Positions 24,109 to 34,023 are shown, counted from the first letter of the stretch. The stretch: DNA of 64,000 nucleotides from Geothrix fermentans DSM 14018 (GCF_000428885.1 NZ_AUAU01000012.1:54137-118136), one strand, 5' to 3'. Notes: generated by a model from the letters alone, not told the origin. Numbers and translations: made by a program.

Positions 24109-26103
24109 TCAGGAGAGGAGCGAGGCCAGCTCGGTGGGGGTGGTCACGGGCCTGGCGCAGGTGCGGCCCTGGCAGACGAAGGCGAAGGGGCCGTGCTCCG
24201 AGGCCGGACGGTCCTCGTGAAGGGGGAGGAGCTGGTCCCCGGAGACGGACAGGACCCGGCCCGGCAGGAGGCGGCGGTGGACCTCCGCCAGCATGGCCCG
24301 CACCGCGGGGCTACCGGGATCGCCCGAGATGGCCACCTCCACCGGCTCGTGCAGCGCCAGGTCGAGCACGCCGAGCAGGCCCAGGAAGGCCCGGGGCGCC
24401 CGCTCCATCCAGGGTGCGAAGCAGCGGAGGGTGCCCTCGGCGGCCAGGCGGAGGTCCTCCCGCTGGAGGTGCCGGGACAGGCGCAGCAGGGCCCGGGCCG
24501 CCAGGGTGTTGCCCCCGGGGATGGCATTGTCGAAGCCGGGCTTCTGCCGGAAGAGCAGGTCCTCCTGGCCCGCCTCCGTGCTGAAGAAGCCGCCCCCGGT
24601 GGTGTCCTGGAACCGCGCCAGCAGCCCCTCCGCCAAATTCTCCGCCCACCCCAGCCAGGCGGGATCGAACCCCGCCTCGTAGAGATCCACCAGCCCCTCC
24701 ACCAGGGCCGCGTGGTCCTCCAGGAAGCCCCGGGTGTGGGCCTGCCCCTGCCGCCAGACGCGCAGCAGGTGCCCGTCCCGCCACAGCTCCCGGCGCAGGA
24801 AGGCCGCGCAGTCCCGGGCGGCGTCGAGGTAGCGGGCCTCGCCCAGCACCTGGGAGCCCCGAGCCAGGGCGGAGAGCGCCAGGCCGTTCCAGGCCGCCAG
24901 CACCTTGTCGTCCTTGCCGGGCCGCACGCGGCGGTCCCGCCATTGCCGCAGGCGCTCCCGCAGCGCTCGATCCTCTTCCTCTGGAAGCCTCGCTTCCCGA
25001 GCACAGGAAAAGCGGTGGACCACGCTCTTCCCGTGCTCGAAATTCCCGCCTTCGGTGATGCCGAAGGTCGCGCAGAACCTCGCGCCATCCGCCTCGCCCA
25101 GGGCCTCGCGGATCTCGGCGGGCGTGAAGACGTAGAACTTCCCCTCCTCGCCCTCGCTGTCGGCGTCCTCGCTGGAGTGGAAGCCGCCCTGGGCGTCGCG
25201 CAGGTCCCGCAGCAGGTAGTCCAGGGTTCCGCGCGCGACCTCGGCGTAGCGCGCCTCTCCCGTCGCCTGGAAGGCGGCCAGGTAGGCACAGGCCAGCTGG
25301 GCGTTGTCGTAGAGCATCTTCTCGAAGTGGGGGACCAGCCACTGGCCGTCCACGCTGTAGCGGGCGAAGCCGCCGCCCAGGTGGTCGTACATGCCGCCCT
25401 CCCACATGGCGTCGAGGGTGCGCAGGGCCATGGCCCGGTCCTCCGTCGAGCCGCGGGCCAGGAGCAGTTCCACCGCCATGGACTGGGGGAACTTGGGCGC
25501 CGGGCCGAAGCCGCCCCAGCGGGGGTCGAAGCCGGCCCTGAGCTGGGCCAGGGCCCCGTCCAGGGCTGCCCGGCCCGGTAGCTCCGTGCCTGGCTCCACC
25601 GCGGCCTGGCGCCGCAGCTCGGCGGCGAGGTTCCCCGCCTGGCCCACCACGCCGTCCCGATCCTCCTGCCACACCTCGGCGATGCGCCGCAGCAGGGAGA
25701 TGAAGCCCGGCATCCCGCCCCGGGGCTCCGGCGGGAAGTAGGTGCCCCCGTAGAAGGGCTCCAGATCCGGCGTGAGCCACACGCTCATGGGCCACCCGCC
25801 CCGCCCGGTGAGGGCCTGCACCGCGTCCATGTAGAGGTCGTCCAGGTCGGGCCGCTCCTCCCGATCCACCTTGATGCTCACGAAGTGGGCGTTCAGCACC
25901 TCCGCCACCGCGGGATTCTCGAAGCTCTCCCGCTCCATGACGTGGCACCAGTGGCAGGCGCTGTAGCCGATGCTGAGGAAGATGGGCTTCTGCTCGGCCT
26001 TCGCCTTCGCCAGCGCCGCCTCGCCCCAGGGGAACCAGTCCACGGGGTTGTGGGCGTGCTGGAGGAGGTAGGGGCTGAGGCTTCCAGCGAGATGATTGGA
26101 CAT
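24109..26103 (-). CDS. DUF255 thioredoxin-domain protein (YyaL/SSP411 type)
   Basis: A 664-residue protein. The N-terminus [20 protein letters not shown] and the motif [15 protein letters not shown] (CxxC near 50) define the DUF255 thioredoxin-like domain. [24 protein letters not shown] follows. The C-terminal part is an alpha/alpha toroid resembling N-acylglucosamine epimerases and cellobiose epimerases. The biological role is not established. ATG 26103 is chosen over an upstream GTG at 26115. It is divergent from ffh. Confidence 0.92.
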   Translation of the reverse strand: MSNHLAGSLSPYLLQHAHNPVDWFPWGEAALAKAKAEQKPIFLSIGYSACHWCHVMERESFENPAVAEVLNAHFVSIKVDREERPDLDDLYMDAVQALTGRGGWPMSVWLTPDLEPFYGGTYFPPEPRGGMPGFISLLRRIAEVWQEDRDGVVGQAGNLAAELRRQAAVEPGTELPGRAALDGALAQLRAGFDPRWGGFGPAPKFPQSMAVELLLARGSTEDRAMALRTLDAMWEGGMYDHLGGGFARYSVDGQWLVPHFEKMLYDNAQLACAYLAAFQATGEARYAEVARGTLDYLLRDLRDAQGGFHSSEDADSEGEEGKFYVFTPAEIREALGEADGARFCATFGITEGGNFEHGKSVVHRFSCAREARLPEEEDRALRERLRQWRDRRVRPGKDDKVLAAWNGLALSALARGSQVLGEARYLDAARDCAAFLRRELWRDGHLLRVWRQGQAHTRGFLEDHAALVEGLVDLYEAGFDPAWLGWAENLAEGLLARFQDTTGGGFFSTEAGQEDLLFRQKPGFDNAIPGGNTLAARALLRLSRHLQREDLRLAAEGTLRCFAPWMERAPRAFLGLLGVLDLALHEPVEVAISGDPGSPAVRAMLAEVHRRLLPGRVLSVSGDQLLPLHEDRPASEHGPFAFVCQGRTCARPVTTPTELASLLS

Positions 26104-26206
26104 ATCCGGCTCCACCGGACCGGATTATGACCGAGGATGCCTTTCGTGACAGGGAAATGAGTCGCGGCGCCGGTAGAATGGATTTTTCGTGCCGATCCGG
26201 AGCCCC

Positions 26207-27565
26207 ATGTTCGACAGCCTCACCCAGAAGCTCAGCCAGGCGATGAAGGCCCTCCGGGGCCAGTCCAAGCTGACGGAAGCCAACCTCGAAGCCGTGCTGC
26301 GCGAAGTGCGCATGGCCCTCCTGGAGGCGGACGTCCATGTGAGCGTGGCCCGCACCTTCCTCCAGCGGGTGAAGGAGAAGGCCCTCGGCGCCGAGGTCAT
26401 GCAGGGCCTCAACCCCGCCCAGGCCTTCATCGACATCGTCCACCGCGAGCTGGTGGAGATCATGGGCGGCCAGGCGCCGGAGCACCCCCTCACCTTCGCC
26501 GCCAAGCCGCCGACGGTGGTGATGATGGTGGGCCTCCAGGGCGCCGGCAAGACCACCACCTGCGGCAAGCTGGCTGTGTTCCTCAAGAAGCTGGGCCGCT
26601 CCCCCCTGCTGGTGCCCGCCGACGTCTACCGCCCCGCCGCCATCGAGCAGCTGCACGTGGTGGCCAAGGACGCCGGCGTGCCCTCCTTCCGCACGGAGGA
26701 GAAGGACCCGGTCGCCATCTGCGCCGCGGCCGTGGCCGAGGCGAAGCTCAAGGGCTGGGATGCGGTCATCCTCGACACGGCGGGCCGCCTGCACCTCGAT
26801 GAGACCCTCATGGAGGAGCTGGTCCGCATCAAGGGCGCCGTCTCTCCCGACGAGATCCTCTTCGTGGCCGATGCCATGACGGGCCAGGACGCGGTCCGCA
26901 GCGCCACGGCCTTCCACGAGAAGCTGGGCATCACCGGCGTGGTGCTCACCAAGACCGACGGCGACACCCGCGGCGGCGCGGCCTTCAGCATCAAGCAGGC
27001 CACGGGCCAGCCCCTCAAGTTCGTGGGCGAGGGCGAGAAGCTGGAGGACTTCCAGCGCTTCCACCCCGACCGCATGGCCCAGCGCATCCTGGGCATGGGC
27101 GATGTCCTCAGCCTCATCGAGCACGCCAAGGACAAGCTCGACGAGAAGGAAGCCGAGGTCATGGCCAAGCGCCTGGCCAAGAACCAGTTCACCCTGGAGG
27201 ACATGCGCAAGCAGTTCCAGCAGGTGCAGAAGCTGGGCTCCATGAACAAGATCCTGGGCATGCTGCCGGGCCTGGGGCAGATGAAGGACCAGCTGGCCCA
27301 GGTGGCCACGGACAAGCGCATCAAGCACCTGGAGGCCATCATCAACTCCATGACTCCCGCCGAGCGCGCCAACCACAACCTGCTGGACGGCAAGCGCAAG
27401 CGCCGCATCGCCGCGGGCTGCGGCCGGCCCGTGAGCGAGATCAACCAGCTCATCAAGCAGTACGTGGAAACCAAGAAGATGATGGGCCAGATGAACGATC
27501 CCAAGTTCATGGCCCGCATGCAGCGCATGGCGAAAATGGGCGGCGGCCCGAACCTTCCCTTCTAG
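26207..27565 (+). CDS. ffh: Signal recognition particle GTPase Ffh
   Basis: A 452-residue protein that binds signal peptides and 4.5S RNA and delivers ribosomes to FtsY. It has an N-terminal helical bundle, the P-loop GLQGAGKTTT near 109-118, DTAGR, TKTDGDTRGGAA and a methionine-rich M domain with GLGQMKDQ and RIAAGCGRPVSEINQLI. ATG 26207 has GGAG upstream. The ribosomal/SRP cluster ffh-rpsP-khpA-rimM is interrupted by a TPR gene. Confidence 0.97.
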   Translation: MFDSLTQKLSQAMKALRGQSKLTEANLEAVLREVRMALLEADVHVSVARTFLQRVKEKALGAEVMQGLNPAQAFIDIVHRELVEIMGGQAPEHPLTFAAKPPTVVMMVGLQGAGKTTTCGKLAVFLKKLGRSPLLVPADVYRPAAIEQLHVVAKDAGVPSFRTEEKDPVAICAAAVAEAKLKGWDAVILDTAGRLHLDETLMEELVRIKGAVSPDEILFVADAMTGQDAVRSATAFHEKLGITGVVLTKTDGDTRGGAAFSIKQATGQPLKFVGEGEKLEDFQRFHPDRMAQRILGMGDVLSLIEHAKDKLDEKEAEVMAKRLAKNQFTLEDMRKQFQQVQKLGSMNKILGMLPGLGQMKDQLAQVATDKRIKHLEAIINSMTPAERANHNLLDGKRKRRIAAGCGRPVSEINQLIKQYVETKKMMGQMNDPKFMARMQRMAKMGGGPNLPF

Positions 27566-27574
27566 AGGTCCCCC

Positions 27575-29059
27575 TTGCTCCTGAGGCCCCCGACATCCAC
27601 GAAAGCCTGGATGCTCCTGGGTCTGGCCCTGGGTGTCTGCCTGACCGGGGCCTGGCTGTGGCGATCCAGCAGCCGCACCACCGCCACGCACCGGGTGCTG
27701 GTCGTCGCCCCCGAGTCCTCCCAGCAGACCGACGTGAACCTGGGCCTCGAGACGCTGATGTCGGACCACTTCGAGGTGCTGGCGGGCCTCACGGTCACCC
27801 ACGCCCCCTCCATCCCGAGCCCGGCGGAGCTGCGGAAGCTCCCCGCGGACCTGGCGCTGTTCCGGTTCCAGGGCCGCCAGGAGGGCGGGAAGCTGGCCCT
27901 GACCACCCAGTGGACCACAGCGCCGGACCTGTTGGCCGGGCGCCCCTGGCGGTGGGATGTCCAGCCTCCCATGGATCCCGGCCAGGCCATGGAGACCTGG
28001 GTGGCCCGGTGGCCCCTGGACCGGCGCCACCGCATCCGGGCCGAGCTCTACCCCCGGGACCCGGGGCGCTTCTGGGAGCTGCTGCGGGCCATGGCCATCC
28101 GGGATGACCGGGAGGCCACGAGCCGCCTGGCCGACACCCAGGCCCTGGCCGAGGCCGAGCCCATGTGCGCCACCGCCTGGGCCACCCTGGGCGACCATCT
28201 CTACCGCAGCCTCTGGGTGGATCCGGCCCAGGCGGGCATCGGCCTCAACTCCCGTACCCACAAGGCGTTCCAGCGGGCCGTGGACCTGGTGCCGGGCTAC
28301 CCCCGGGCCACCTTCCTCTGGTCCCTCATGCTCACGGACACCGGCAACCAGGACCTGGCCCTGCGGGCCCTCGATGAGGCCATGCACCTGCGTCCCCGCG
28401 TGCCGGACCTCTTCCTGGGCTTCACCTACGCCGGCCGCACCTCGGGGCTGCTGGCCGGGGCGCACTCGGCCATGGTCCGGCGGGAGGCCCTCCTCGCCCC
28501 CTTCAGCGCCGCGTCCACCTGGACCGTGGAGACCACCAACCTCTACCTCGGCGACTGGGCAGCCTTCGAGGAAGACCTGCGGCAGACCGCGGCCCTGCGG
28601 GTGGATGCGGGGGTCCTGTTCTACCAGGGCTACCTCGCCCTGCTGAAGGGGGACCGGAAGACGGCCCTGGCCCGCATGGAGGCCGCCGGGACGGCACAGG
28701 GCTTCAGCCCCTTCCAGGACCTCAGCCGCGTCTACCGCGCCCTGCTGGAGGGGCGGAAGGAGGACGGGCTGGCCGAGCTGCGAAGGATCGACGAGGTCCG
28801 CGGCAAGCTGCGCATCCCCGACGGCGAGCTGACCTTCAAGCAGGCCGAGGCCTACTCGCTCCTGGGCGACGGGGGCCGGGCCGTGGACTGCGCCACGCGG
28901 GCCTTCGTCCAGGGGTTCAGCTGCGCCCGCTGGTACGAATCGTCGCCCTTCCTGGAGACCATGCGGGCCCATCCCCGCTGGCCGACCCTGCGGCGGAACA
29001 TCCGGGAGCGCCAGGCGGTGCTCGAGGGGACCTTCCCGCCCGCCAGCTTCGAGCCCTGA
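27575..29059 (+). CDS. Membrane-anchored TPR protein
   Basis: About 494 residues, starting at TTG 27575 after an AGAGGT site; ATG 27611 is an alternative. One transmembrane segment (WMLLGLALGVCLTGAWLW, about 12-29) is followed by a domain that may resemble eukaryotic-like kinase-associated or TolB-type N-domains, and then TPR-like helices (TAWATLGDHLY, ATFLWSLMLTDTGNQDLALRALDEAM). The N-terminal region (VLVVAPESSQQTDVNLGLETLM) is unassigned. Its position between ffh and rpsP is unusual for that conserved cluster. Confidence 0.75.
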   Translation: MLLRPPTSTKAWMLLGLALGVCLTGAWLWRSSSRTTATHRVLVVAPESSQQTDVNLGLETLMSDHFEVLAGLTVTHAPSIPSPAELRKLPADLALFRFQGRQEGGKLALTTQWTTAPDLLAGRPWRWDVQPPMDPGQAMETWVARWPLDRRHRIRAELYPRDPGRFWELLRAMAIRDDREATSRLADTQALAEAEPMCATAWATLGDHLYRSLWVDPAQAGIGLNSRTHKAFQRAVDLVPGYPRATFLWSLMLTDTGNQDLALRALDEAMHLRPRVPDLFLGFTYAGRTSGLLAGAHSAMVRREALLAPFSAASTWTVETTNLYLGDWAAFEEDLRQTAALRVDAGVLFYQGYLALLKGDRKTALARMEAAGTAQGFSPFQDLSRVYRALLEGRKEDGLAELRRIDEVRGKLRIPDGELTFKQAEAYSLLGDGGRAVDCATRAFVQGFSCARWYESSPFLETMRAHPRWPTLRRNIRERQAVLEGTFPPASFEP

Positions 29060-29116
29060 ATTAGCGCTTGGGAACGGTTGAATTCCGCGATACACTTCCC
29101 TGCTCAGGGAGTGTCC

Positions 29117-29359
29117 ATGCTTTCGATCCGACTTGCTCGCAATGGTGCCAAGAAGCGCCCGTTCTACCACATCGTCGTCTCCGAGAATGACCGCATCCCC
29201 ACCGGCCGTGCCGTGGAGGTGCTGGGCTTCGTGAACCCCATCGCCGGCTCCGGCGAGGAGGTCCGCATCGATGCCGAGAAGGCCAAGACCTGGCTCCAGA
29301 AGGGCGCCCAGCCCTCCAAGACCGTGCTCGATCTGTTCAAGAAGAACCAGATCCTCTAG
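29117..29359 (+). CDS. rpsP: 30S ribosomal protein S16
   Basis: An 80-residue protein, MLSIRLARNGAKKRPFYHIV, which is the conserved S16 N-terminus, with GFVNPIAG and KTWLQKGAQPSKTV. It binds 16S rRNA in early 30S assembly. AGGGAG lies just upstream of ATG 29117. khpA and rimM follow. Confidence 0.97.
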   Translation: MLSIRLARNGAKKRPFYHIVVSENDRIPTGRAVEVLGFVNPIAGSGEEVRIDAEKAKTWLQKGAQPSKTVLDLFKKNQIL

Positions 29360-29375
29360 CCGGTTTCCGTTCCCC

Positions 29376-29404
29376 GAAAGCCGGGCCAGGGTCCGGCTTT
29401 CTTT
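29376..29404 (+). terminator. Hairpin between rpsP and khpA
   Basis: GAAAGCCGG (29376-29384) pairs with CCGGCTTTC (29393-29401), followed by TTT. It may attenuate transcription between rpsP and khpA, so that the ribosomal protein is made in excess. Confidence 0.6.
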
Positions 29405-29419
29405 GTTCGTGGAGCGACC

Positions 29420-29674
29420 ATGAACCTCGAAGCCTTCCTGCGCGATGTGCTGACCCCCCTGCTGGACCACCCGGAGGCCCTCCGGGTCGAGATCAGCGGC
29501 GAGGGGAAACAACGGGATGTGCTGGTCTTCGCCGCTCCCAGTGACCGCGGCCGCATCATCGGCAAGCACGGGCGCATGATCTCGGCGCTCCGCACCCTCT
29601 GCCGGACCGCCGGCGAGAAGGCCGGGCTCGCGGTGAACCTCGAGTTGGACGACGAGGACGAGCGGGAGGCCTAG
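29420..29674 (+). CDS. khpA: KH-domain RNA-binding protein KhpA
   Basis: An 84-residue single KH domain. The RNA-binding GxxG loop is in RGRIIGKHGRMI (about 43-54). KhpA typically sits between rpsP and rimM, as here, and acts with KhpB as a global RNA chaperone. Its TAG is immediately followed by the rimM ATG. Confidence 0.92.
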   Translation: MNLEAFLRDVLTPLLDHPEALRVEISGEGKQRDVLVFAAPSDRGRIIGKHGRMISALRTLCRTAGEKAGLAVNLELDDEDEREA

Positions 29675-30220
29675 ATGCTGCTCGCCGGCCATTTGGCCAA
29701 GGTCCAGGGACTCAAGGGCGAGTTCCTCCTCCACGCCGTCATGGACGAACCGGAGCGCCTGGACGGCATGGCGGGCCTGGTGCTGGCCCCGCCCGAGGCG
29801 GACCTGGAATCCGCCGAACCCGCGACCCCGGCCCGGCCCGTGAAGCTGCGGAGCTTCCGCTGGCACCAGGACCGCCCCTGCCTCGCCTTCGCCGAAGTCC
29901 CCGACCGCACCGCGGCCGAGAGCCTGAAGGGTTGGGCCCTCTGGATGCCTGAATCCGAGGCGATCCTGGAGGACGGCGAGAGCTTCCGCCATCAGTGGAT
30001 CGGCTGCGACGTCTTCATCGGCGGGTGCAAGGTGGGCGAGGTGCTGCGCCTGGATCCCGGCCCCGCCGGCTACGACATGGTGGTCATGCGCGACCTGCGG
30101 CCCGGCCGCACGGGCCAGCGGGACATCCCCTACATCAAGGCCTGGTGGACCCTGGACCTGCCGAACCGGCGCCTGGACCTTGATCCTCCCGAAGGTCTGC
30201 TGGATGTGAACCAAGCCTGA
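29675..30220 (+). CDS. rimM: Ribosome maturation factor RimM
   Basis: A 181-residue protein with an N-terminal RimM barrel (LLAGHLAKVQGLKGEFLLHAV) and a C-terminal PRC barrel (WIGCDVFIGGCKVGEVLRLDPGP...DIPYIKAWW). It assists 30S head assembly around S19. In most bacteria trmD and rplS follow, but here the next gene is a DUF4442 protein. Confidence 0.92.
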   Translation: MLLAGHLAKVQGLKGEFLLHAVMDEPERLDGMAGLVLAPPEADLESAEPATPARPVKLRSFRWHQDRPCLAFAEVPDRTAAESLKGWALWMPESEAILEDGESFRHQWIGCDVFIGGCKVGEVLRLDPGPAGYDMVVMRDLRPGRTGQRDIPYIKAWWTLDLPNRRLDLDPPEGLLDVNQA

Positions 30221-30527
30221 GATTCCAGTACACGAGGGAAAAGATTCCCTGGCCATCGGCGGACTCCCGCTCAAAAAAGATCTCCGCGAAGCACACGAAA
30301 ATACCCTGCGGGTGCCACAAGGGCACGAATGAGGCTCGACCCATGGTGGACATCCCATCGCGGGTGGCGGCCCGGATGTCCTGGCCGAGTCGCCGGGCCT
30401 GCCTTCGTGGCCTTTACCTTCTTCTTCGTGCGCATCGTGGAGGCTTTTCAAGCTGAAGCCCCCTGATGGCGAGGTCCCCTGGAATCCCCCGTTGGACAGG
30501 CTCAGGCTGGGAACGGACAATCGGAGG
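30221..30527. other. Spacer with degenerate inverted-repeat words, no gene seen
   Basis: This 307-bp spacer has short outer arms GATTCCAG (30221-30228) and CTGGAATC (30479-30486), and inner CACGAA words around 30290-30330 facing CTTCTTCGTG words around 30403-30430. This looks like a decayed member of the word-built palindromes found elsewhere in the window. I see no convincing coding sequence. Confidence 0.5.
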
Positions 30528-31013
30528 ATGTCCCCCCGATTCGAGCTCCTGAAACAGACCCTCGGCATGCGCCTGTTCGGGTGGCTGAAGATCCCCCTGC
30601 TGGCCTCGGTGCGGCCCAGCGTCGTGGAGCTGACCGAAGCCCGCTGCGTGGTGCGGATCCCGCTGCGGCGGTGGACGAGGAACCATCTGGGCTCCATGTA
30701 CTTCGGCGCCCTGGCCATCGGCGCCGACTGCGCCGGGGGCCTGCTGGCCATGGACCAGATCAAGCGGACCGGGAACAAGGTGTCCCTGGTCTTCAAGGCC
30801 TTCCAGGCGCAGTTCCTCAAGCGCCCGGAAGCCGACGTCTACTTCATCTGCGAAGAGGGGGCGGCCATCCGCGACCAGGTGGGCCGCGCGCTGGCGTCCG
30901 AAGACCGCATCACGGAGCCCATGCACATCCAGGCGGCGGTGAAGCTGCCGGACGGCGCCTTCGAGCCCGTGGCGGAGTTCACGCTGGAGCTGAGCCTCAA
31001 GCGGCGGAGCTAG
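30528..31013 (+). CDS. DUF4442 hotdog-fold protein
   Basis: About 161 residues. The block RIPLRRWTRNHLGSMYFGALAIGADCAGG is typical of DUF4442, a thioesterase-like hotdog family of unknown substrate. A paralogue is at 37920-38381. The start is uncertain: ATG 30528 has GGAGG directly against it, which is too close for normal initiation, while the in-frame TTG at 30492 is an alternative. The stop codon shares CTAG with the convergent marC-type gene. Confidence 0.82.
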   Translation: MSPRFELLKQTLGMRLFGWLKIPLLASVRPSVVELTEARCVVRIPLRRWTRNHLGSMYFGALAIGADCAGGLLAMDQIKRTGNKVSLVFKAFQAQFLKRPEADVYFICEEGAAIRDQVGRALASEDRITEPMHIQAAVKLPDGAFEPVAEFTLELSLKRRS

Positions 31014-31618
31014 ACCGCGCGCAGCTGCAGCACGAACTTCTGGATGCCGGCCAGCAGCATCTCGATGGCGATGGCCGTCAGCACCAGGCCCATGAGCCGC
31101 TCGAAGGCCATGGTGACCTTCTCGCCCAGGAAGTCCGCGATCTTCTCCGCGAAGCCGAGCACCACGGCCGAGATGGCCATGGCCACGGAGATGGCGCCCA
31201 GCCATTCCCAGAGGCGGTGGGGCTCCCGGCTCACCAGCAGCAGCACCGTGGCGATGGCCGAGGGCCCGGCGATGAAGGGGACGGCCAGGGGCACGAGGAA
31301 GGGCTCCCCGTGGAGGGGATGGTTCGCGGGGCCCTCCGGGCGGGGGAAGACCATCTTCAGGGCGATGAGGAAGAGGATCACGCCGCCGGCGATGCCCAGC
31401 GACGTGTCCGTGAGGTGCATGAGGCGCAGCACCCGCTGACCGAAGAGGGCGAAGAAGAGCAGGATGCCGGAGGCGAAGAGCACCTCGCGGATGATGATCC
31501 GCTGGCGCCGGGCCGGATCCACCTGGCGCAGCAGCCCGATGAACACCGGGATGTTGCCCAGGGGATCCGTCACCAGCACCAGAAGGATGATGGCCGAAGC
31601 GAACGAAGACGAGTCCAT
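31010..31618 (-). CDS. MarC family integral membrane protein
   Basis: A 202-residue protein with about six hydrophobic helices, including ASAIILLVLVTDPLGNIPVF and GIAGGVILFLIALKMVF. The motif DPLGNIPVF and the block PFIAGPSAIATVLLL are characteristic of MarC. Function is unresolved despite the historical antibiotic-resistance name. It starts 5 bp after the sppA stop, so it is in that operon. Confidence 0.9.
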   Translation of the reverse strand: MDSSSFASAIILLVLVTDPLGNIPVFIGLLRQVDPARRQRIIIREVLFASGILLFFALFGQRVLRLMHLTDTSLGIAGGVILFLIALKMVFPRPEGPANHPLHGEPFLVPLAVPFIAGPSAIATVLLLVSREPHRLWEWLGAISVAMAISAVVLGFAEKIADFLGEKVTMAFERLMGLVLTAIAIEMLLAGIQKFVLQLRAV

Positions 31619-31623
31619 GGAGG

Positions 31624-33396
31624 CTATTTCAGCTCCAGCTCGAAGGGCAGCCGGGCGTAGACGCCCTGCGGATCATTCAGGGAGGTCAGCAGCTCCATCT
31701 GGCGCCGGAAGGAATCCACCAGGCCGTCCACGGCGCCCGGATGGGCCAGCTTTCGGGGCTTGCCGCCCAGGTTCTTCAGGATTTCCCGCAGGGTGTCCGG
31801 CTCCTTCTCCGGCCCCACCACCTGGTAGTCCCCGTCCGCCTTGATCTTGCCGGCCGCGTACTTCACGGCCGCGTCGAGCCCTCCGACCTCGTCCACCAGG
31901 CCCAGCTTCACGGCCTCCTGTCCCGACCAGACCCGGCCCTGGGCGATCTCGTGGACCGCCTCCTTCTTCATCTTGCGGCTGTCCGCCACCTTGGCCACGA
32001 ACTGCTCGTAGATGCGGTCCACCAGGCCCTGGATGCGGGCCAGCTCCAGATCATTCTTGGGCCGGGCCAGGGTCATGGGGTTGGCCAGCTTGGCCGTCTG
32101 CACGCTGTCCCAGGTGATGCCGTGCTCATTGGCCAGCTTCTTCACATTGGGCAGCAGGCCGAAGACGCCGATGGAGCCCGTGATGGTGCTTGGCTCGGCG
32201 AAGATGCGGTCGCCGTAGGTGCTGATCCAGTAGCCGCCGGAGGCCGCCAGGTGCCCCATGGACACCACGAGGGGCTTCACCTTCTTCGTGAGGATCACCT
32301 CGCGCTGGATGAGCTCCGAGGCCGCGGCACTGCCGCCGGGGCTGTTCACGCGCAGGACCACGGCCTTGATGCGGTCGTCCAGGCGCAACTGGCGCAGCTC
32401 GCGGCTGAGCCGCTCGCCGCCCACCTGGTTGGCCTTGCCCTCGCCATCCACGATCTCGCCTTCGGCGACGACCACGGCGATGCGGGTCCGGCCGGTCTTC
32501 GCCTCGCCGGGGATGCCGGCGTAGGTGGCCAGGGAGATCTGGGGGAAGTCCTTGTCCTTGGGCTGCTTGCCAGCCAGCTTCTTCAGCTCGTCCAGCACCT
32601 CGTCGTAGGGCGCGATGCGGTCCACGAGGCCCAGCTTCTTCGCCTCGTCGGCCTCCACGAGCCCCTTCTCGTCGGCGATGGCCTGGAGCTCGTCAGGCGT
32701 TTTCTTGCGGTCCTTGGCCACCGTGGCCTTCCACTCGCCCCAGATGTCGTCCAGCAACTTCTGCACCTGCTCGCGGTTGGGATCGCTCATGCGGTCCGCG
32801 ATGAAGGGCTCCACAGCGCTCTTGTACTTGCCCACGCGGGTGACCTGCACCTCCACGCCGTACTTCTTGAAGGCCTCGCCGAAGAACATGGGCTCGCTGG
32901 CCAGGCCGTTCACCTCCATCTCGCCGAAGGGATTGATGAACACCGTGCTGGCGCCGGCCGCCAGGTAGTAGTCCCGCTTGCTCCAGCCCAGGTTGTAGGC
33001 CAGCACGGGCTTCTTCGCCTTGAAGCGCTGGAGGGCGTCCCGCAGCTCCCGCAGCTGGGCCGGGCCCGCGCTGCGGAGGTTCCCCGTGAGGAACAGGGCG
33101 GTGATGCGGCTGTCCGAAGCCGCCCGGTCCAGGGCCTCGATGGCCGCAGGCAGGGACTGGGGGTGGGCCCCCCCGCCGCCCAGCGCCTCGCCCAGGGCCT
33201 CGCCAGGCTCGGGCTCGCGGTCGGCATCGGACAGGCTCGTGTCCAGGTCGAAGACCAGCACGGCCTTGCCCGGCACCGTGGGCTTGCCTGCGGAGCCGAT
33301 GGCCGCCAGCATCCCGAAGAAGAGGACGAAGGCTGCGGCGCCCGCCACGAGCAGGGCCAGCAGCGCGGCGAAGAAGCTCTTGAAGAAGTCCTTCAT
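31624..33396 (-). CDS. sppA: Signal peptide peptidase SppA, 67-kDa type
   Basis: A 590-residue serine protease with an N-terminal transmembrane anchor (about 8-35) and two tandem ClpP-like halves. The catalytic Lys192 is in VGKYKSAVEPF and the nucleophile Ser386 in MGHLAASGGYWIS, matching the Ser/Lys dyad of the E. coli enzyme. It degrades cleaved signal peptides in the membrane. It is transcribed with the downstream marC-type gene and possibly with the FMN reductase gene upstream. Confidence 0.94.
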   Translation of the reverse strand: MKDFFKSFFAALLALLVAGAAAFVLFFGMLAAIGSAGKPTVPGKAVLVFDLDTSLSDADREPEPGEALGEALGGGGAHPQSLPAAIEALDRAASDSRITALFLTGNLRSAGPAQLRELRDALQRFKAKKPVLAYNLGWSKRDYYLAAGASTVFINPFGEMEVNGLASEPMFFGEAFKKYGVEVQVTRVGKYKSAVEPFIADRMSDPNREQVQKLLDDIWGEWKATVAKDRKKTPDELQAIADEKGLVEADEAKKLGLVDRIAPYDEVLDELKKLAGKQPKDKDFPQISLATYAGIPGEAKTGRTRIAVVVAEGEIVDGEGKANQVGGERLSRELRQLRLDDRIKAVVLRVNSPGGSAAASELIQREVILTKKVKPLVVSMGHLAASGGYWISTYGDRIFAEPSTITGSIGVFGLLPNVKKLANEHGITWDSVQTAKLANPMTLARPKNDLELARIQGLVDRIYEQFVAKVADSRKMKKEAVHEIAQGRVWSGQEAVKLGLVDEVGGLDAAVKYAAGKIKADGDYQVVGPEKEPDTLREILKNLGGKPRKLAHPGAVDGLVDSFRRQMELLTSLNDPQGVYARLPFELELK

Positions 33397-33432
33397 GACA
33401 GCTCCAGGAAGAAGGTCCAGGATCGCACGATC

Positions 33433-33987
33433 TCAGTCCTCCAGCCCCGGCCGCAACCGCGCCGCCAGGGCCAGAAAGCTGTCCAGGGCCTTCGCCATGT
33501 GCCCTGCGGTGCGCGGGTCCGTCGGGGCGCCGGCGCCGTCGAGCTGGTGATCCGCGTGGGGGACCGTGATGGCGTCCGGGCAGACCAGCGCGCCCATGTT
33601 GGCCAGGGTCAGGCGCCAGGGGACGAGGCCGCGGGCCCCGCCCAGGGCGCCGGGGCTCGCGGCGCAGAGCAGCACCGGCAGGCCCTGCCATGGGTTGGGC
33701 CGCAGGGTGCTGGGCCAGTCCACGGCGTTCTTCATGTGGCCGGGGATGCCCGCGTTGTATTCCGGGGAGACGATCACCACGCCCTGGGCGTCCATGAGGG
33801 CGGCGTGGAGGGCCTGGACCCCCTCCGGCACCGCGAGGTCCTGCTCATACAGGGGCAGCCTCAGGGCCTCCCCGGCGAAGGAGGCCACCGCGTGACCCCG
33901 TGCCGCCAGGTCCGCTACGAGGTGGCCCAGCAGGCGGAGATTCAGCGAATCGGGGCGTAGGCTTCCGCCCATCAGGACCATGCGCAT
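33433..33987 (-). CDS. NADPH-dependent FMN reductase family protein
   Basis: A 184-residue flavodoxin-like protein. GGSLRPDSLNLRLL near 6-19 is the FMN phosphate loop and SPEYNAGIPGHMKNAVDW (about 80-97) is the family signature. It probably reduces FMN, quinones or azo compounds using NADPH. ATG 33987 is preceded by TGGAGG. It is divergent from the bacilliredoxin gene across an 80-bp spacer that holds a CRP-like site. Confidence 0.92.
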   Translation of the reverse strand: MRMVLMGGSLRPDSLNLRLLGHLVADLAARGHAVASFAGEALRLPLYEQDLAVPEGVQALHAALMDAQGVVIVSPEYNAGIPGHMKNAVDWPSTLRPNPWQGLPVLLCAASPGALGGARGLVPWRLTLANMGALVCPDAITVPHADHQLDGAGAPTDPRTAGHMAKALDSFLALAARLRPGLED

Positions 33988-34007
33988 GGGGCCTCCAGGT
34001 TGCAAAT

Positions 34008-34023
34008 TGTGACCTGGATCAAT
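34008..34023. promoter_or_regulatory. CRP-like site between the FMN reductase and bacilliredoxin genes
   Basis: TGTGA-CCTGGA-TCAAT resembles the E. coli CRP core at the spacer as well as the arms, but the right half is imperfect. It lies midway between two divergent redox genes. Confidence 0.35.

Noticed and set aside
24311..30820. A reverse-strand open frame of more than 2,100 codons
   Set aside because: It runs antisense to ffh, rpsP, khpA and rimM and is a GC-rich shadow without a recognisable domain.
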